Shown here piece by piece: positions 21,101 to 31,664 of a stretch of DNA of 64,000 nucleotides. The DNA is from Actinernus sp. WN-2022 (Eukaryota > Cnidaria > Anthozoa > Actiniaria > Actinernidae), in the NCBI GenBank assembly GCA_030867875.1, contig JAOWCC010000042.1:62001-126000 (forward strand). Direction: 5' to 3'. The translations under genes were made by a program, and so were the position numbers. The notes below the pieces were generated by a model, which did no database searches, had not been told where the DNA came from, and saw only the letters and a program-made list of their open reading frames with translations. How positions within the stretch are numbered: position 1 is the stretch's first letter; the number at the start of each line of letters is the position of its first letter.

Positions 21101-24100
21101 GACTCGACTGTATTTTTCCCGTATATAGACTAAGTGTACTGTATAGACTCAACTGTCCTTTTCTCGAATGCCGTGTAGCACGCGCTGTGAGCACTGATAT
21201 GGCGGATGATTTTTTCTTTCAGGCGCAAACAAAGTGACGAGGAAAATGTTACATTTTGGACAAAAACATGTCTTTCCTCTTATACATACATGCATGTAGA
21301 TGCGCAGATGTCACAACCTGACAACGGCGGTCACAACCTGACAACGTCACAACCTGACAACGTCACAACCTGACAACGTCACAACCAGACAACGTCACAA
21401 CCAGACAACGTCACAACCAGACGTCACAACCTGACAACGTCACAACCTGACAACGTCACAACCTGACAACGTCACAACCTGACAACGTCATAACCTGACG
21501 TCACAACCAGACAACGTCACAACCTGACGTCACAACCTGACAACGTCACAACCTGACAACGTCACAACCTGACGTCACAACCTGACAACGTCACAACCTG
21601 ACAACGTCACAACCTGACGTCACAACCTGACAACGTCACAACCTGACAACGTCACAACCTGACAACGTCACAACCTGACGTCACAACCTGACAACGTCAC
21701 AACCTGACAACGTCACAACCTGACAACGTCATAACCTGACAACGTCACAACCAGACAACGTCACAACCTGACGTCATAACCTGACAACGTCACAACCTGA
21801 CGTCACAACCTGACGTCACAACCTGACAACGTCACAACCTGACGTCACAACCTGACAACGTCACAACCTGACAACGTCACAACCTGACAACGTCACAACG
21901 TCACAACCTCAGACAACGTCACAATCTGACAACGTCACAACCTGACAACGTCTCAACCAGACGACGTCTCAACCTGACGACGTCACAACCTGACGACGTC
22001 ACAACCTGACAACGTCACAACCTGACAACGTCACAACCTGACAACGTCACAACCTGACAACGTCACAACCTGACAACGTCACAACCTGACAACGTCACAA
22101 CCTGACAACGTCACAACCTGACAACGTCACAACCTGACAACGTCACAACCTGACAACGTCACAACCTGACAACGTCACAACCTGACAACGTCACAACCTG
22201 ACAACGTCACAACCTGACAACGTCACAACCTGACAACGTCACAACCTGACAACGTCACAACCTGACAACGTCACAACCTGACAACGTCACAACCTGACAA
22301 CGTCACAACCTGACAACGTCACAACCTGACAACGTCACAACCTGACAACGTCACAACCTGACAACGTCACAACCTGACAACATCACAACCTGACAACGTC
22401 GACACAACGTGACGAGATCAAAGAAGTACGCCACAAGTGCTTTGACTGACAATGGATGACACACTAAATTTCTGTGCTAATAAGTTCAATCTTTCTGTAC
22501 TACATACGCCTCACTAACTGCTTTCTTAGTTAGCAACTGTTGTTGCAAGAATAAGACTTACGATTTCGCTTCAACGTATTTGATAAGAGCAAGCGCCCTT
22601 CGAACCAGAAGACGGAGAAAATTGGATATAAATCCCCCACGTATACCACACACAGAGGGCAATAAACTGATCTGAAATAAAAGGCAGGAAAAATCCTTTA
22701 GCTTTTAAACGGCAAACTTTTGTGTTGTATCATCCATCTAGAATTATAACTGACAGTTTTAAATACTTTTGGAAACCATGGAATTGAAAACATAAGCTTT
22801 GACTTGTGTGCGCAGATTTGCTGATAGAGAAACGTATATTCAGATAGTTATTGCAATAAAGGTTGTCCGATCAAAAGCAACGAGCAGCAAGCCACGACCG
22901 AAATGGTTGTCAGTACTTTTCTGCAATAATTTATTTATTCAGACGTACAATATCAGTGTATTTTACCAGAATGGACGACTGTGGAGCGACGTTTGTGAGA
23001 TTATGTTCGTGACTTTTATCATGAAATATTCATTCGAAAATATATGATACAATTCTATTCGTAACAAGAGGGGCTGAATGGGGTTAACTGATAACTGAGA
23101 AATGGACCAAAAATAGTGCTGTTAACTGAGAATTTTACCTTTTTTTAGCTGTTAGCTGATATTTGTGAGATAGCTATTACCTGATATTTCAATATTTTTT
23201 ATTAAAATGACGTAACGTCACATGCTATTATTGGCTTTTCGGATGGTTTTCGACAGATTTGATCCAGTTGATAATAGTCAAATATTAAACATGACACATA
23301 AAATAAGATGTTATCATTATGTTGTTCAAATGAATAGACAAAATGTAGTGTTTGATGTTGAATTAGCGGTTATTATTCATTTCATACCAGCAAATATGTA
23401 TTCAAATCAGGTTAGGGTAGTCTTTTTATATAACTTAACTGATAACAGCAAAATTTAACTGATAACTGATAAATAGCTAAAAATTTAGCTGTTAACTGAT
23501 ATTGGTACCCCCCCATTCAGCCCCTCTAACAACCCAGATACCTTTTCGGTCTTGGGTTGTTGCTTATCATTTTTGATCGAAAAACTTTTTTTAAACAAGC
23601 GTATCGAACTGAAGAATTTGGTCTGACTCGGTTGAGCTTACTTACGTCATTCATGAATGTTTGAACAAGTAGTCCTATGTCTTCAGTGTTATGAAAGAGA
23701 CCTCTGAAAAAAAATCAAATAGACCACTTTCGATATATGCTCACTTGTTATGCACAAAGGTTTGAATGTTAGGCCCAGGGGTAAATTTAACTAATTCTAT
23801 TCTCGGATAAAAGAATAACATTTAATTACCCTATATCATGACGTCACGGCTTGTTTATGAGGGGGACAGAATCGACTTGAACAATAGAATTTTGAACTAA
23901 ATCTGCTCTGCTGAGGAAAATTTAACTTCGAATTGTCTGGTTTCCAGATATCAGCTGTATCAATGTTTATCCCACAATATTTACCGTATTTGGTGGCTGT
24001 CACCGCTAAACTACGTTCTTCAAAATGCATTTGATAGCGATTTCCTTTGTGTTGTTGCTGTTTTGTCCCTGTTTTGTCCCCCTCCCACGACCGTGATCCT

Positions 24101-27100
24101 TAGCGTTTAAACAATAGATTGTTTTGATATGACGTCATAGTGATATAGGTCAATTGACACTACATGACATTAATAGGTCACTTCCACAATTATTATGCGC
24201 CATGTCTTTTGTTTCAATTGGTGGGGACCAACCATAATGTTTTACCATCTACTGCTGCTCGCCAATTAAACAAAAGATTTCAACATCGTGCATGATTGGG
24301 AAAGTGGCTTATAATTATTTTAAAAGGACAACGAATGTGATTTATTGAAAAATGAGATTTTTATTCGACAAAAAGGTAGATCCTACTGTAGTTGCCTTCA
24401 TATTTGTTCGGGCCAAAATCGTTATTTTCAGCAGTTGAACTGACAACCACACGGAATGGTTAAAATCAACGTATATATGTAAAAATATCTAACAAACTGA
24501 CTATTGACATAGTGTCTAAGGTATAAATATCGCATATAATTTCAATCAGGCATTGAGGCTGATTATGCACCGTAAACAATTAACATCCATTAATCATAGT
24601 ATATGCTACATGCACACCACCATATCACAGCCTCCTGATCGAAAATGTCAGCTAGGCCAGTGTTTGCAAGGTTATTTTGTGTCTTATTGCAAAGACACAA
24701 TATTTGAGGCCAGGGACCCTACAATGTACATCTATATGATGAGTTACAAAAACTTACAGTGAGGGGTAGACAGGGGCATCCTCTTGGCTTTCCCAGATGA
24801 GAGCCAGTTCAAGGTCCACAAATTCCTGTCTTATGACACAATGTTCATGGTATGGGTAGGTCTGTTTCACTTCACATGTATCAACATCCACTAGAGTGCT
24901 AGGGTACAGACTTGTAATTACTCCTTTCACAGGGAGGGTGAAGGCACCTTCTGTATCCTGACGAGTGAGGGTAGGGTATGTAAAAATGAAATAAGAAAGT
25001 AGTTACACAGATCCCAGGTGGGAGGCATGCAGCATGGAGTCCATAACCAGACTCGGTTTTCAAAGGAAAAGTAATTACTCCAAAACCCAGATTTCCAAGT
25101 TATTGTGAGAACGAATCCGGATTTTCCACCTGTTTGATTATTCTGGATATCTATAACCTGCACTGTGGCTAGTAAATCCAACAATCTGATTGGCTAAAAC
25201 CGGAATTTAACATATTTTTATGAAAAAGCCGGATTAGGTTCAAAACCGGACCTGGTGCACATATACCGGTATACTACTTCTAGTAATATCACATCATAAA
25301 CAAGAGTGCCCCCGGGGACATATCATATATTGTGTCATATTCCATAGCCACACTCTTCTGGGGTACTTTCATGTTCTCGTCATGTTTTTTGACATCATTT
25401 GTAAATAGAAATCAGAGGTCCAACCTGGAAGTGCCACTCATATAAGTAAGAGGAAACTGAATGACTTTTCCTGTATTTACTGCTTCGAAATTAAACCTGC
25501 TTACAAAATGTTCCGAAAACGTATACAACTAAACCTGAGAAAAACGTGTCTGTGAGTGAGTGACAACTGTGCATGTGCACAGTAACTAGAACTCAGTTCT
25601 ACTCGGACAGGAACCAGAAGTGTTAATGGCATGTCCACAACCCATGGTAGAATGATAATTCTATATATTAATTTTGTTAAATGTACCTTTAATAGTCCCT
25701 GGACAAACAAGTCGGCATCATAGACATCTACACCATAACCCTGACTCTCAACAGCATAGCGTGACTTGTGCCTCTCATCATGTGACAAGAACAGTGCTAA
25801 GGTGTTCACCATCTGTTAAAAAGTATCAAATATCCAACAACATTATATTTATCAAGGTTATTCATAATGCCTAAAACTATACAAATATAACGTACAAAAT
25901 GTGCTTACTACAGTATAAAGCAAAGCTAGCTTAAACATTCTGTATATATATTACATATTAATTATACAGTATACGGTACATTATAAATATAATAATAATA
26001 GTTTATTCATTCCTTATTGCAGTAATTGTTATAATTAGCTGAATTACAAGCAATCGGGTCATACAAATTAATATACACTATATGCCATTTACAATAACAT
26101 ATCTACAACTATATAATTAATGTAATACAATTTTATTACATAATAGTCAAATTGACAATATAATGTATTATAATACCACTACATGTATGTACTGATCCTA
26201 TATGAAATGTTCCTGGTATTTAATGGTGAAAACATTATTTTTCAAAGAGCTTAGTTTTGAGCACAATAGGTGCCACAGAAGTGCAGCCAGCATGCAAATT
26301 ATAATGATGCTGAAAATAGTATGATGCAGCACAAGAGACTGCATGGATTAACACCCGAGATGAGGTACACTGCACAGGTAATGAACTTCACGCAATATAC
26401 AATGTATAATATATCTTCCTAATGGTTGTTTCAAAACTTTTAAAGCTGCATGGAGGCACTTAATTAAAGAAAAGGTTGGTGGCTGGCGATGGAACAAGGG
26501 TAATAAAGGCACCTCAGAGAAGGTGGTTCAAAATGCAAAAGTAGGCAGTGAAATTAAAATATTCAAAGTAGATGGATAAAATTGTTGGTTGCTGGTGCCA
26601 GCTATTGAACCACTGGATTAACAATTAATCCTTTTCGTTAAGGGTAAAATTACCCAACTCTGATTGGCTTTCTTATTTGAGGGCAGTATTACCTGTATGC
26701 GATTGGTTGATAAGTTGCCTAGCAACAGGCTTCGCACTGTCAAAGTTTGTCGAGAATTTTGGTTTGCCTTCAGCTTGAGTGTACTTAAATGTGTTACAAA
26801 AAGCGAACAAACAAGGATTTCTCAAGCATTTAATGACAGCAAAAAGTTTATAGGTGAGTCCACTAATCTGTTAAGTGTTATTCTACAACTTTCTGAAGGA
26901 TTTTTAAGTGAATACTGTGGTATTTAGCTTAAAATTGTTGTCAGTTTTGTCACTGCATGATCTTTTGACAGTGACTGAGTGAGTTTGAGTTTGTTTGCCT
27001 GACAAACTAAGTTCAGAAGTTCCTCGTTTCCACTTTAATCTCTGTAAGAGCAAATAGTATAGTTATTAAGATATAATTTAATTTGAAACACTGTTTTTCT

Positions 27101-30100
27101 GATGTCGAGATTACATGAAGCGAATGTAATGACAAGTCATCAATTTGACTAGGTTTTTCATTGGACACATATATACATAGTCGCATAGCCGTAGCATAGG
27201 TTTTGTTTTCAATGACTTTGTCTTGGAAAATTTTGTCCTCTAATATTATAAACAAGTAATTGCAATGTGAGTCCTCGTAAAATTAATGATAAATTTCACT
27301 TGTGTTTTCAAAGTTTGCAAAATTGCCCAAGTCGTGAACTTGAAAACACATGTGAAATTTATCATTAATTTTACTTTGGCCCCATGTGATTACCTTATAG
27401 ATACAAAACATCCAACCAGATTTATTATTTATCAATTCAACACTGGAACATTTTTTTATGATAATAAAGAAGATTAACACCAAATCTTATTAATGGCTCC
27501 CCAATTAATATAATAAAATAGACTCTTTATTTACAATCTCTAACCTACATGTATAGCTTTATACTGACCAAATTCACTTTCTCCACTGATTGACCAATCA
27601 CCATCGTACTACCAAAGGTCTGTAGGTGTGAGGTAATGACCCTGTGATTAGAATTACAAGAAATATATATAAAAATAACATACATGTAAACAAATGTTAT
27701 TTTCTCTCATGAATGAAAAAAACACTAGAGACCCAAACATGTAATGTGCATGTGCACTGGGTTAATTAATTATAATCAGTACTTATTTGGACACGAGGCC
27801 AATAACTGGAAATAATAGAATATTTATCCCAATAGGAAATGTGTTAATTTCTCTATTTGGAAAACAAAGCAGTCTGAATCCTCTGAAGAGCTGTCACATG
27901 ATCTGAATTGGGACAACTGACAAATGTACAAGCTAATTATTTAACTCGGTCTATTAGCACAGCTACATTTTCATAAAGCAAATTCTTCACAAAAAGATAT
28001 ATAATACAAGTATTGTGTTTTCAAGCAAAAGAACAGGCATATATACTTTCATCCTTACATGTAGATCAAGCTGGTGGAAATTGGCTGGTTGCCTGCACCT
28101 AATTATATAACAAGAACCGGCCTGAATGTGGGATTTAAGGTTTGTGCTACATACTGTAAATAAATTTAAATTGCCTGCATGGTGGGGAATATGTGTAGCT
28201 AATGTTTCGATTGCTAGTCACAGACACCAATAAACCACAGAGAGCTTATAATTTCTATGAAAATGGAATGCAGGCCTACAAATGCAATGTAATAATTATT
28301 ATTATTATTATTATAACAACGATCATGATGATGTTCATGTTTATAATGATGATGATGTTGATGATGGTGATTATAGGATTAACCAGCTTATCCATGAGGT
28401 GGCAGGTCTTCATCAACTGGTGGGTCTACAATTTAATGTCCTTATATCTGAGAAGACATGAATTTCTAACCATTTGCAATTCAATCAAGAATATTTTTTT
28501 TATAAAGGCAGCTGGAAAAATATAAATACCATAAAAAATACTTCACCTAGAAAGTACAATCGTACACTACCCTAAAAAATACCTAATAAAAATATTATTT
28601 TGTACCATGCAGATTTCTCCCTGGGATTTCCTGATACCACTAAATAATAAGCCCACTGATATAATTATCTTACTAACATTCCAGCTGTGTTCAGTTTAGT
28701 CATGAGTGTACAGTTTTAATAATTAAGAGCCTGTTTGGTGCTTTATCACTGAGCTGACCAGGAGCTGGCGATATGTATACCATCATAGATACCATACAGG
28801 TATATGTATACCAGCCCTTTGCTAGTAAATAGGTAGTAAGATTTCAAAGCTAAGAAAAATAAAGCAATATGATGGAATTATAATTTTAATGCATTTTATA
28901 CAGTCAGTCACATGCATGCATGTACCTCCTCAGGAAAACCTGGTCAAAATGTTCACCATGTCCTGCACCAAACACAGTATCACTCAGCTGTTACAATAGA
29001 AATGAGAACAAGCTGGTGCATTAGAAGTGAGCAAATGAAATGCCTACATGTAATTACCAAAACAAATTGTGAGTAATATAGAAGAGCACAAAGGGTAGCT
29101 TTTGGTCGACATTAAAATTACATTGAAAGCCATGGCTACATGTTCGAATATTGTTGTACAACCTACATGTAGGCCAAACTTAAATTCTGGTTCCAACAAT
29201 GTATAGACTGTTTATACTAACTGGCATGTTGGACAATGTTGGATCAACATTTTTTGTTGGATAAATGTTGGATGAAAGTTTGGATCATGTTTATATATAG
29301 CCACTTGTCCAACATTACAATCCAACAATGATGAGAAGGTCTAATCATTTACATTTGTATTGTCTGATTTTTTTAAAGAGCAGCATCTTCTACTCACTTA
29401 TTTTAAAAGCCTATAGAGCACTTAAAAGTTTTGGTCGATCCTGCCAGGGTTTCAGGCCAGTGCTTTAATAACCACTGAGCTAATTACTGAGAGGCAGTTA
29501 AAATGAAACACAACTTACCGGTATTTCATCTGGTATGCCAGAACTCTGTAATGAGGTAATAGTCTGAATAAAACGAGGTAGGTAGGTTGAAAAAATTACA
29601 AGTGCTGTTACTAGATCCTGAAAATAAAATTAATGATCATGATTATATAAAAGAATAGGATTACCAGTTTTCACAGTACATGAACCTGCTCCCAAAGCCA
29701 ATCAGATTCTGAGGTTTCTGCCCATGCATTCACAGATTCAAATATAAGACAATATTTAACATTCATGTTTTCATACATGAACTGGATCAAGTGCCTCTAT
29801 TACAATGACTTGTCAGCTACCACCCTTAGTCATTGCCGGCTAAAGTGAACAAGTTGCACCGTAAATTTGTTGTTGGTAAGTGGTCGGCCGACCACTTACC
29901 AACCACTTACCGACAACGTATTTACGGTGCAACTTGTTCGCTTTATATTTTAGCCATCATTGACAATCAATGGTGGCCATCTAAGATAGGTGGTTGCTTG
30001 CTAGCATATAGGTTTAAAATCTATTTATTTCACTATAAAGGAAGAAACTGTTTTTTTAGATTTGAAATATGGTCACTTATTAGTAAGGCTCAAATGGGTT

Positions 30101-31433
30101 TTTCTGACCGTGTGGGGATTAAGAATTCATAATGAAAACATGAATATTTAGTGATGCAAAATTTCTTGTCTTTTTTTGTGATAATTGATCAGAGTTTCAA
30201 AAGTACAGTGCACAGTAGAATTTCTTCATTTTTTTAATTTGGTATATATAAACAGATTCTTAAAACATTCTACAAGAAAATGTTGTTTCCAAGCTCATAA
30301 ATGTTTTTTTCTTTCAAAAACTACACAACTGTCTTCTACATATTTTTTCCTTTTCTTCTGACAGATTAAAGATACAGTAATTACAGTGTGGACACCATGA
30401 AGCAAATGTTACTTGCCCCTTCGGGCAACCTTGTGAATAGGAATCACTAGACTGACAAGCCGAACTACTACGCTGTAGCCCTGGGCTAACGGACAGCACT
30501 AATACGTACTTGTGCCCTGAACTTCTTATAAATTTTTAGACCCATGCAGAAGTTGGTCAGATAAATTATTTTTTAAAGTAAAATTAGTGGGTCTGGTTTG
30601 TGAGGCAAATGCATTGCCATAACAACCAATTTCATCAATTCAATAACAACAAATTATATCTTCATTTTAGTATTGTTTTGACATTGCTAGATCTGGATGC
30701 TTTAGTTTAATATACCTCTTCCACAATTATGCACACTTGTACAATAAAGTTATTCCTGAAGTTCAAAAAAATGTTCTTAATGTCCAGGCCAATATATTTT
30801 TTTGATTTGTTGATGACCCCTTATGAGCATTGAGTCAGGGGGGTTATACACAAGGGGATGATTATCTACAGGCTAAGGGGATTGCGACATGGGATTCATG
30901 GTAAATATGAATATTCCATGTACCTTGGTTTGTAAGACTCTCAGCTTTGCAATAAGTATCTTCACTCTCTCCTCAACAAGTTCTACAAATGGTAAATACG
31001 AATTAAACTCCAAATATGGTAGTACCAGTGAGAATGCAGAGATATTACTCCCAGACTTGTCTCTTCCTGTAAAAATAAATGAGTGTGATGCAATTCCCTT
31101 TTCCTTGAGAACAAACAGTTTTGTATCCACAACATTTTCTGGTACGTCACGCAAGAGTTCACCATTAAGAGTGCGTGACACAACATATCTCACGCAATCC
31201 TCTTGTATAGTCTGCTGACCTGTACCCCTCCAAACGTGACGAAGTCTTGGTCCAAGAATATTATCCCAATAAGACAATATAATTCCCATAAACGGGCCTG
31301 ACTCGTTCAAGAGCGATACATAGTCTGCTGAAAGGTTTAAAAAAGTGAAACAATCGTCCATGGGAGTTGTAAAAAGCGTTGAAGATCCGCTTTCAAAGCC
31401 AAAGGCGTTTGGTAAAGTTAAACTTGGCTCCAT
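17264..31433 (-). CDS. C9orf72: C9orf72 orthologue (DENN-type protein), nine exons
   Basis: Orthologue of human C9orf72, a longin-DENN protein that works with SMCR8 and WDR41 at lysosomes and autophagosomes and acts on small GTPases. Exons (5' to 3' on the minus strand): 31433-30924, 29617-29519, 28987-28926, 27641-27569, 25812-25687, 24957-24758, 23703-23646, 22671-22562, 17456-17264. All splice sites are GT..AG and phases join, giving about 476 residues, close to the human 481. Key matches: SYWDNILGPRLRHVW, SHLQTFGSTMVIG, DLFVQGLLK, STLVDVDTCEVKQ, RRALALIKYVEAKS, ACAEKHKPGLYTFAMG. The start is the ATG at 31433; an in-frame TTG lies 15 bases upstream. A 60-bp exon expected after the first exon from the human gene was not found. 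The 73-, 58- and 110-bp exons equal the human exon sizes as I recall them. Confidence 0.94.
17668..17935. repeat. MITE, copy 2 of a pair with 10350-10640
   Basis: Near-identical to 10350-10640 over most of its length (agacccgcagcccgaatggg, actagtcggacagtag, gacctatagtacggtagcca). It abuts another MITE at 17955. Both lie in the last intron of C9orf72. Confidence 0.8.
17955..18245. repeat. MITE, copy 1 of a pair with 54285-54550
   Basis: Shares gctctgattggctactcaaa, tgacagaaaataaaataact, atttggtgctggctattcac and gtggtatatactaaaacaat with 54285-54550 in opposite orientation. Several inverted copies of ttcacctcggtg/caccgaggtgaa occur near the end. Confidence 0.75.
18295..18450. repeat. Short inverted repeat, AACTCGGTCCGTA ends
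   Basis: aactcggtccgtactgtaag on the left and cctacggtacggaccgagcg on the right are inverted, with an extra ggtccataac repeat near the right end. It is a MITE-like sequence in the C9orf72 last intron. Confidence 0.6.
19275..19700. repeat. Composite repeat with CCAATCACG boxes
   Basis: Begins with aacgctgttttagaaagatc and caatcgattggaggtg, shared with 54095-54170 and inverted at 7560-7640. It continues with at least four accaatcacg motifs and three tandem copies of gatggcgtgatgatt at 19523-19565. Confidence 0.6.
19816..21165. repeat. 40/45-bp minisatellite in C9orf72 last intron
   Basis: About 30 tandem units of tatagactaagtgtatagac plus tcaactgtctttttcccg. Units are 40 bases or, with an extra ctgta, 45 bases. 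Long and short units are interspersed, often as 45-40-40 or 45-40. Each unit contains two related halves (tatagactaagtg, tatagactcaactg). It is transcribed as its complement in C9orf72 pre-mRNA. Confidence 0.95.
21302..22420. repeat. 16-bp minisatellite in C9orf72 last intron
   Basis: About 65-70 units of acctgacaacgtcaca, nearly invariant from about 22000 to 22400. The first half is interspersed with 13-base units (acctgacgtcaca) that lack caa and so create TGACGTCA. It ends about 140 bases before the 22562-22671 exon. Confidence 0.95.
22562..22671 (-). CDS. C9orf72: C9orf72 exon (RRALALIKYVE)
   Basis: 110 bases, phase 0 to 2, acceptor atttcag, donor gtaagt. It encodes ISLLPSVCGIRGGFISNFL and RLLVRRALALIKYVEAK, matching human FLAQFLLVLHRKALTLIKYIE. 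The exon lies only about 140 bases from the end of a large 16-bp minisatellite in the next intron. Confidence 0.92.
23068..23526. mobile_element. 459-bp TIR element with 6-bp TSD (TAACAA)
   Basis: Ends GAGGGGCTGAATGGGG and CCCCATTCAGCCCCTC are inverted. Direct repeat TAACAA at 23062-23067 and 23527-23532. Both subterminal regions are filled with ttaactgataactga-like repeats. Related to 5527-5766. It lies in a C9orf72 intron. Confidence 0.88.
23646..23703 (-). CDS. C9orf72: C9orf72 short exon (LLVQTFMND)
   Basis: 58 bases, phase 2 to 0, acceptor tttttttcag, donor gtaagt. It encodes GLFHNTEDIGLLVQTFMND after completing a Leu codon. It aligns with human IFQDVLHRDTLVKAFLDQ; the exon length is the same as human. 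Confidence 0.85.
23828..24150. repeat. MITE-like element, CCTATATCA..TGACGTCA ends
   Basis: Left ccctatatcatgacgtcac and right tgacgtcatagtgatatagg are inverted apart from a 3-base difference. tgttttgtccc is doubled near the right end. It is in the C9orf72 intron 23704-24757; the rest of that intron shows nothing recognisable. Confidence 0.6.
24758..24957 (-). CDS. C9orf72: C9orf72 exon (DENN core)
   Basis: 200 bases, phase 0 to 2, acceptor tcgtcag, donor gtaagt. It encodes DTEGAFTLPVKGVITSLYPS, then TLVDVDTCEVKQTYPYHEHC and a Leu/Glu helix (QEFVDLELALIW). Human counterpart: DSTGSFVLPFRQVMYAPYPT. Confidence 0.92.
25687..25812 (-). CDS. C9orf72: C9orf72 exon (DLFVQGLLK)
   Basis: 126 bases, phase 0 at both ends, acceptor taacag, donor gtacat. 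It encodes MVNTLALFLSHDERHKSRY and ends DADLFVQGLLK, matching human VRTLCLFLTPAERKCSRL..SGLFVQGLLK. Confidence 0.93.
27283..27375. repeat. Intronic hairpin
   Basis: aaaattaatgataaatttca and its complement flank about 40 bases, with an inner inverted pair ttgtgttttca/tgaaaacaca. It lies in the C9orf72 intron 25813-27568, about 190 bases from the next exon. That intron otherwise holds AT-rich sequence with no recognised gene. Confidence 0.7.
27569..27641 (-). CDS. C9orf72: C9orf72 exon (SHLQTFGSTMVIG)
   Basis: 73 bases, phase 2 to 0, acceptor cacag, donor gtcagt. It encodes VITSHLQTFGSTMVIGQSVE, a clear match to human ISSHLQTCGCSVVVGSSAEK. Same exon length as human. Confidence 0.92.
28290..28385. 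repeat. ATT/GAT trinucleotide microsatellite
   Basis: A run of attattatt followed by gatgatgatg-type repeats on the + strand in a C9orf72 intron. It yields a spurious Ile/Met-rich frame. Confidence 0.8.
28926..28987 (-). CDS. C9orf72: C9orf72 exon (LSDTVFGAGHGE)
   Basis: 62 bases, phase 0 to 2, acceptor aacag, donor gtacat. It encodes LSDTVFGAGHGEHFDQVFLR, corresponding to human ADTVLNDDDIGDSCHEGFLL. Confidence 0.85.
29519..29617 (-). CDS. C9orf72: C9orf72 exon (SSGIPDEIP)
   Basis: 99 bases, phase 0 at both ends. The acceptor is preceded by a TTTTATTTTCAG tract and the donor is gtaagt. It encodes DLVTALVIFSTYLPRFIQTI and SLQSSGIPDEIP, matching human MLTGEVIPVMELLSSM..VPEEID. Confidence 0.88.
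29838..29950. repeat. Near-perfect palindrome
   Basis: gctaaagtgaacaagttgca and its complement, with inner ttggtaagtggtcggccgac palindrome; essentially no loop. It is MITE-like, in the first large C9orf72 intron (29618-30923). The rest of that intron shows no confident exon. Confidence 0.8.
30924..31433 (-). CDS. C9orf72: C9orf72 first coding exon (longin domain)
   Basis: 510 bases, ATG to donor gtacat, phase 0. It encodes a variable N-terminus of about 55 residues, longer than in human, followed by SYWDNILGPRLRHVW, the RTLNGELLRD segment (human HTLNGEILRN), TKLFVLKEKGIASHSFIF and the hydrophobic SLVLPYLEFNSYLPF stretch. Confidence 0.94.
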
Positions 31434-31664
31434 TCTTTCGTCTCGCAAACGGTTCGAGTCTGAGTTTTTAACTTTATGTGGAAATTGGTTCGTTAAGCTG
31501 TTTCCCTATAGAATAGACTTTAGAAGTGGTTCAAATTAATAATGCTAGAGCAATATTCCTCGAAAGATTGAAGTTTCACTTCCGTGCTGCCAGAGTTGAA
31601 AAATCCTCTTGCATTAAGGGGAGGAGACTGGCAACTAGTTTGCAAATTATGCTGTGGGTTCCCT

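Noticed and set aside
21302..22420. CRISPR-like array of 16-bp repeats
   Set aside because: The repeats are directly adjacent with no unique spacers, in a eukaryotic intron. It is a minisatellite.
30716..30775. Possible missing 60-base C9orf72 exon (minus strand)
   Set aside because: It has AG/GT borders, length 60 and an open frame, but the encoded residues (NIFLNFRNNFIVQ) do not resemble the human exon (QENVQKIILEGTERMEDQ) and the acceptor lacks a pyrimidine tract. A second 60-base chance match at 30413-30472 has the same problem.
17264..31433. Idea that the intronic arrays correspond to the human C9orf72 disease repeat
   Set aside because: The human repeat is a GC-rich hexamer in the first intron. 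Here the arrays are in the last intron with unrelated units. Only the gene is homologous.
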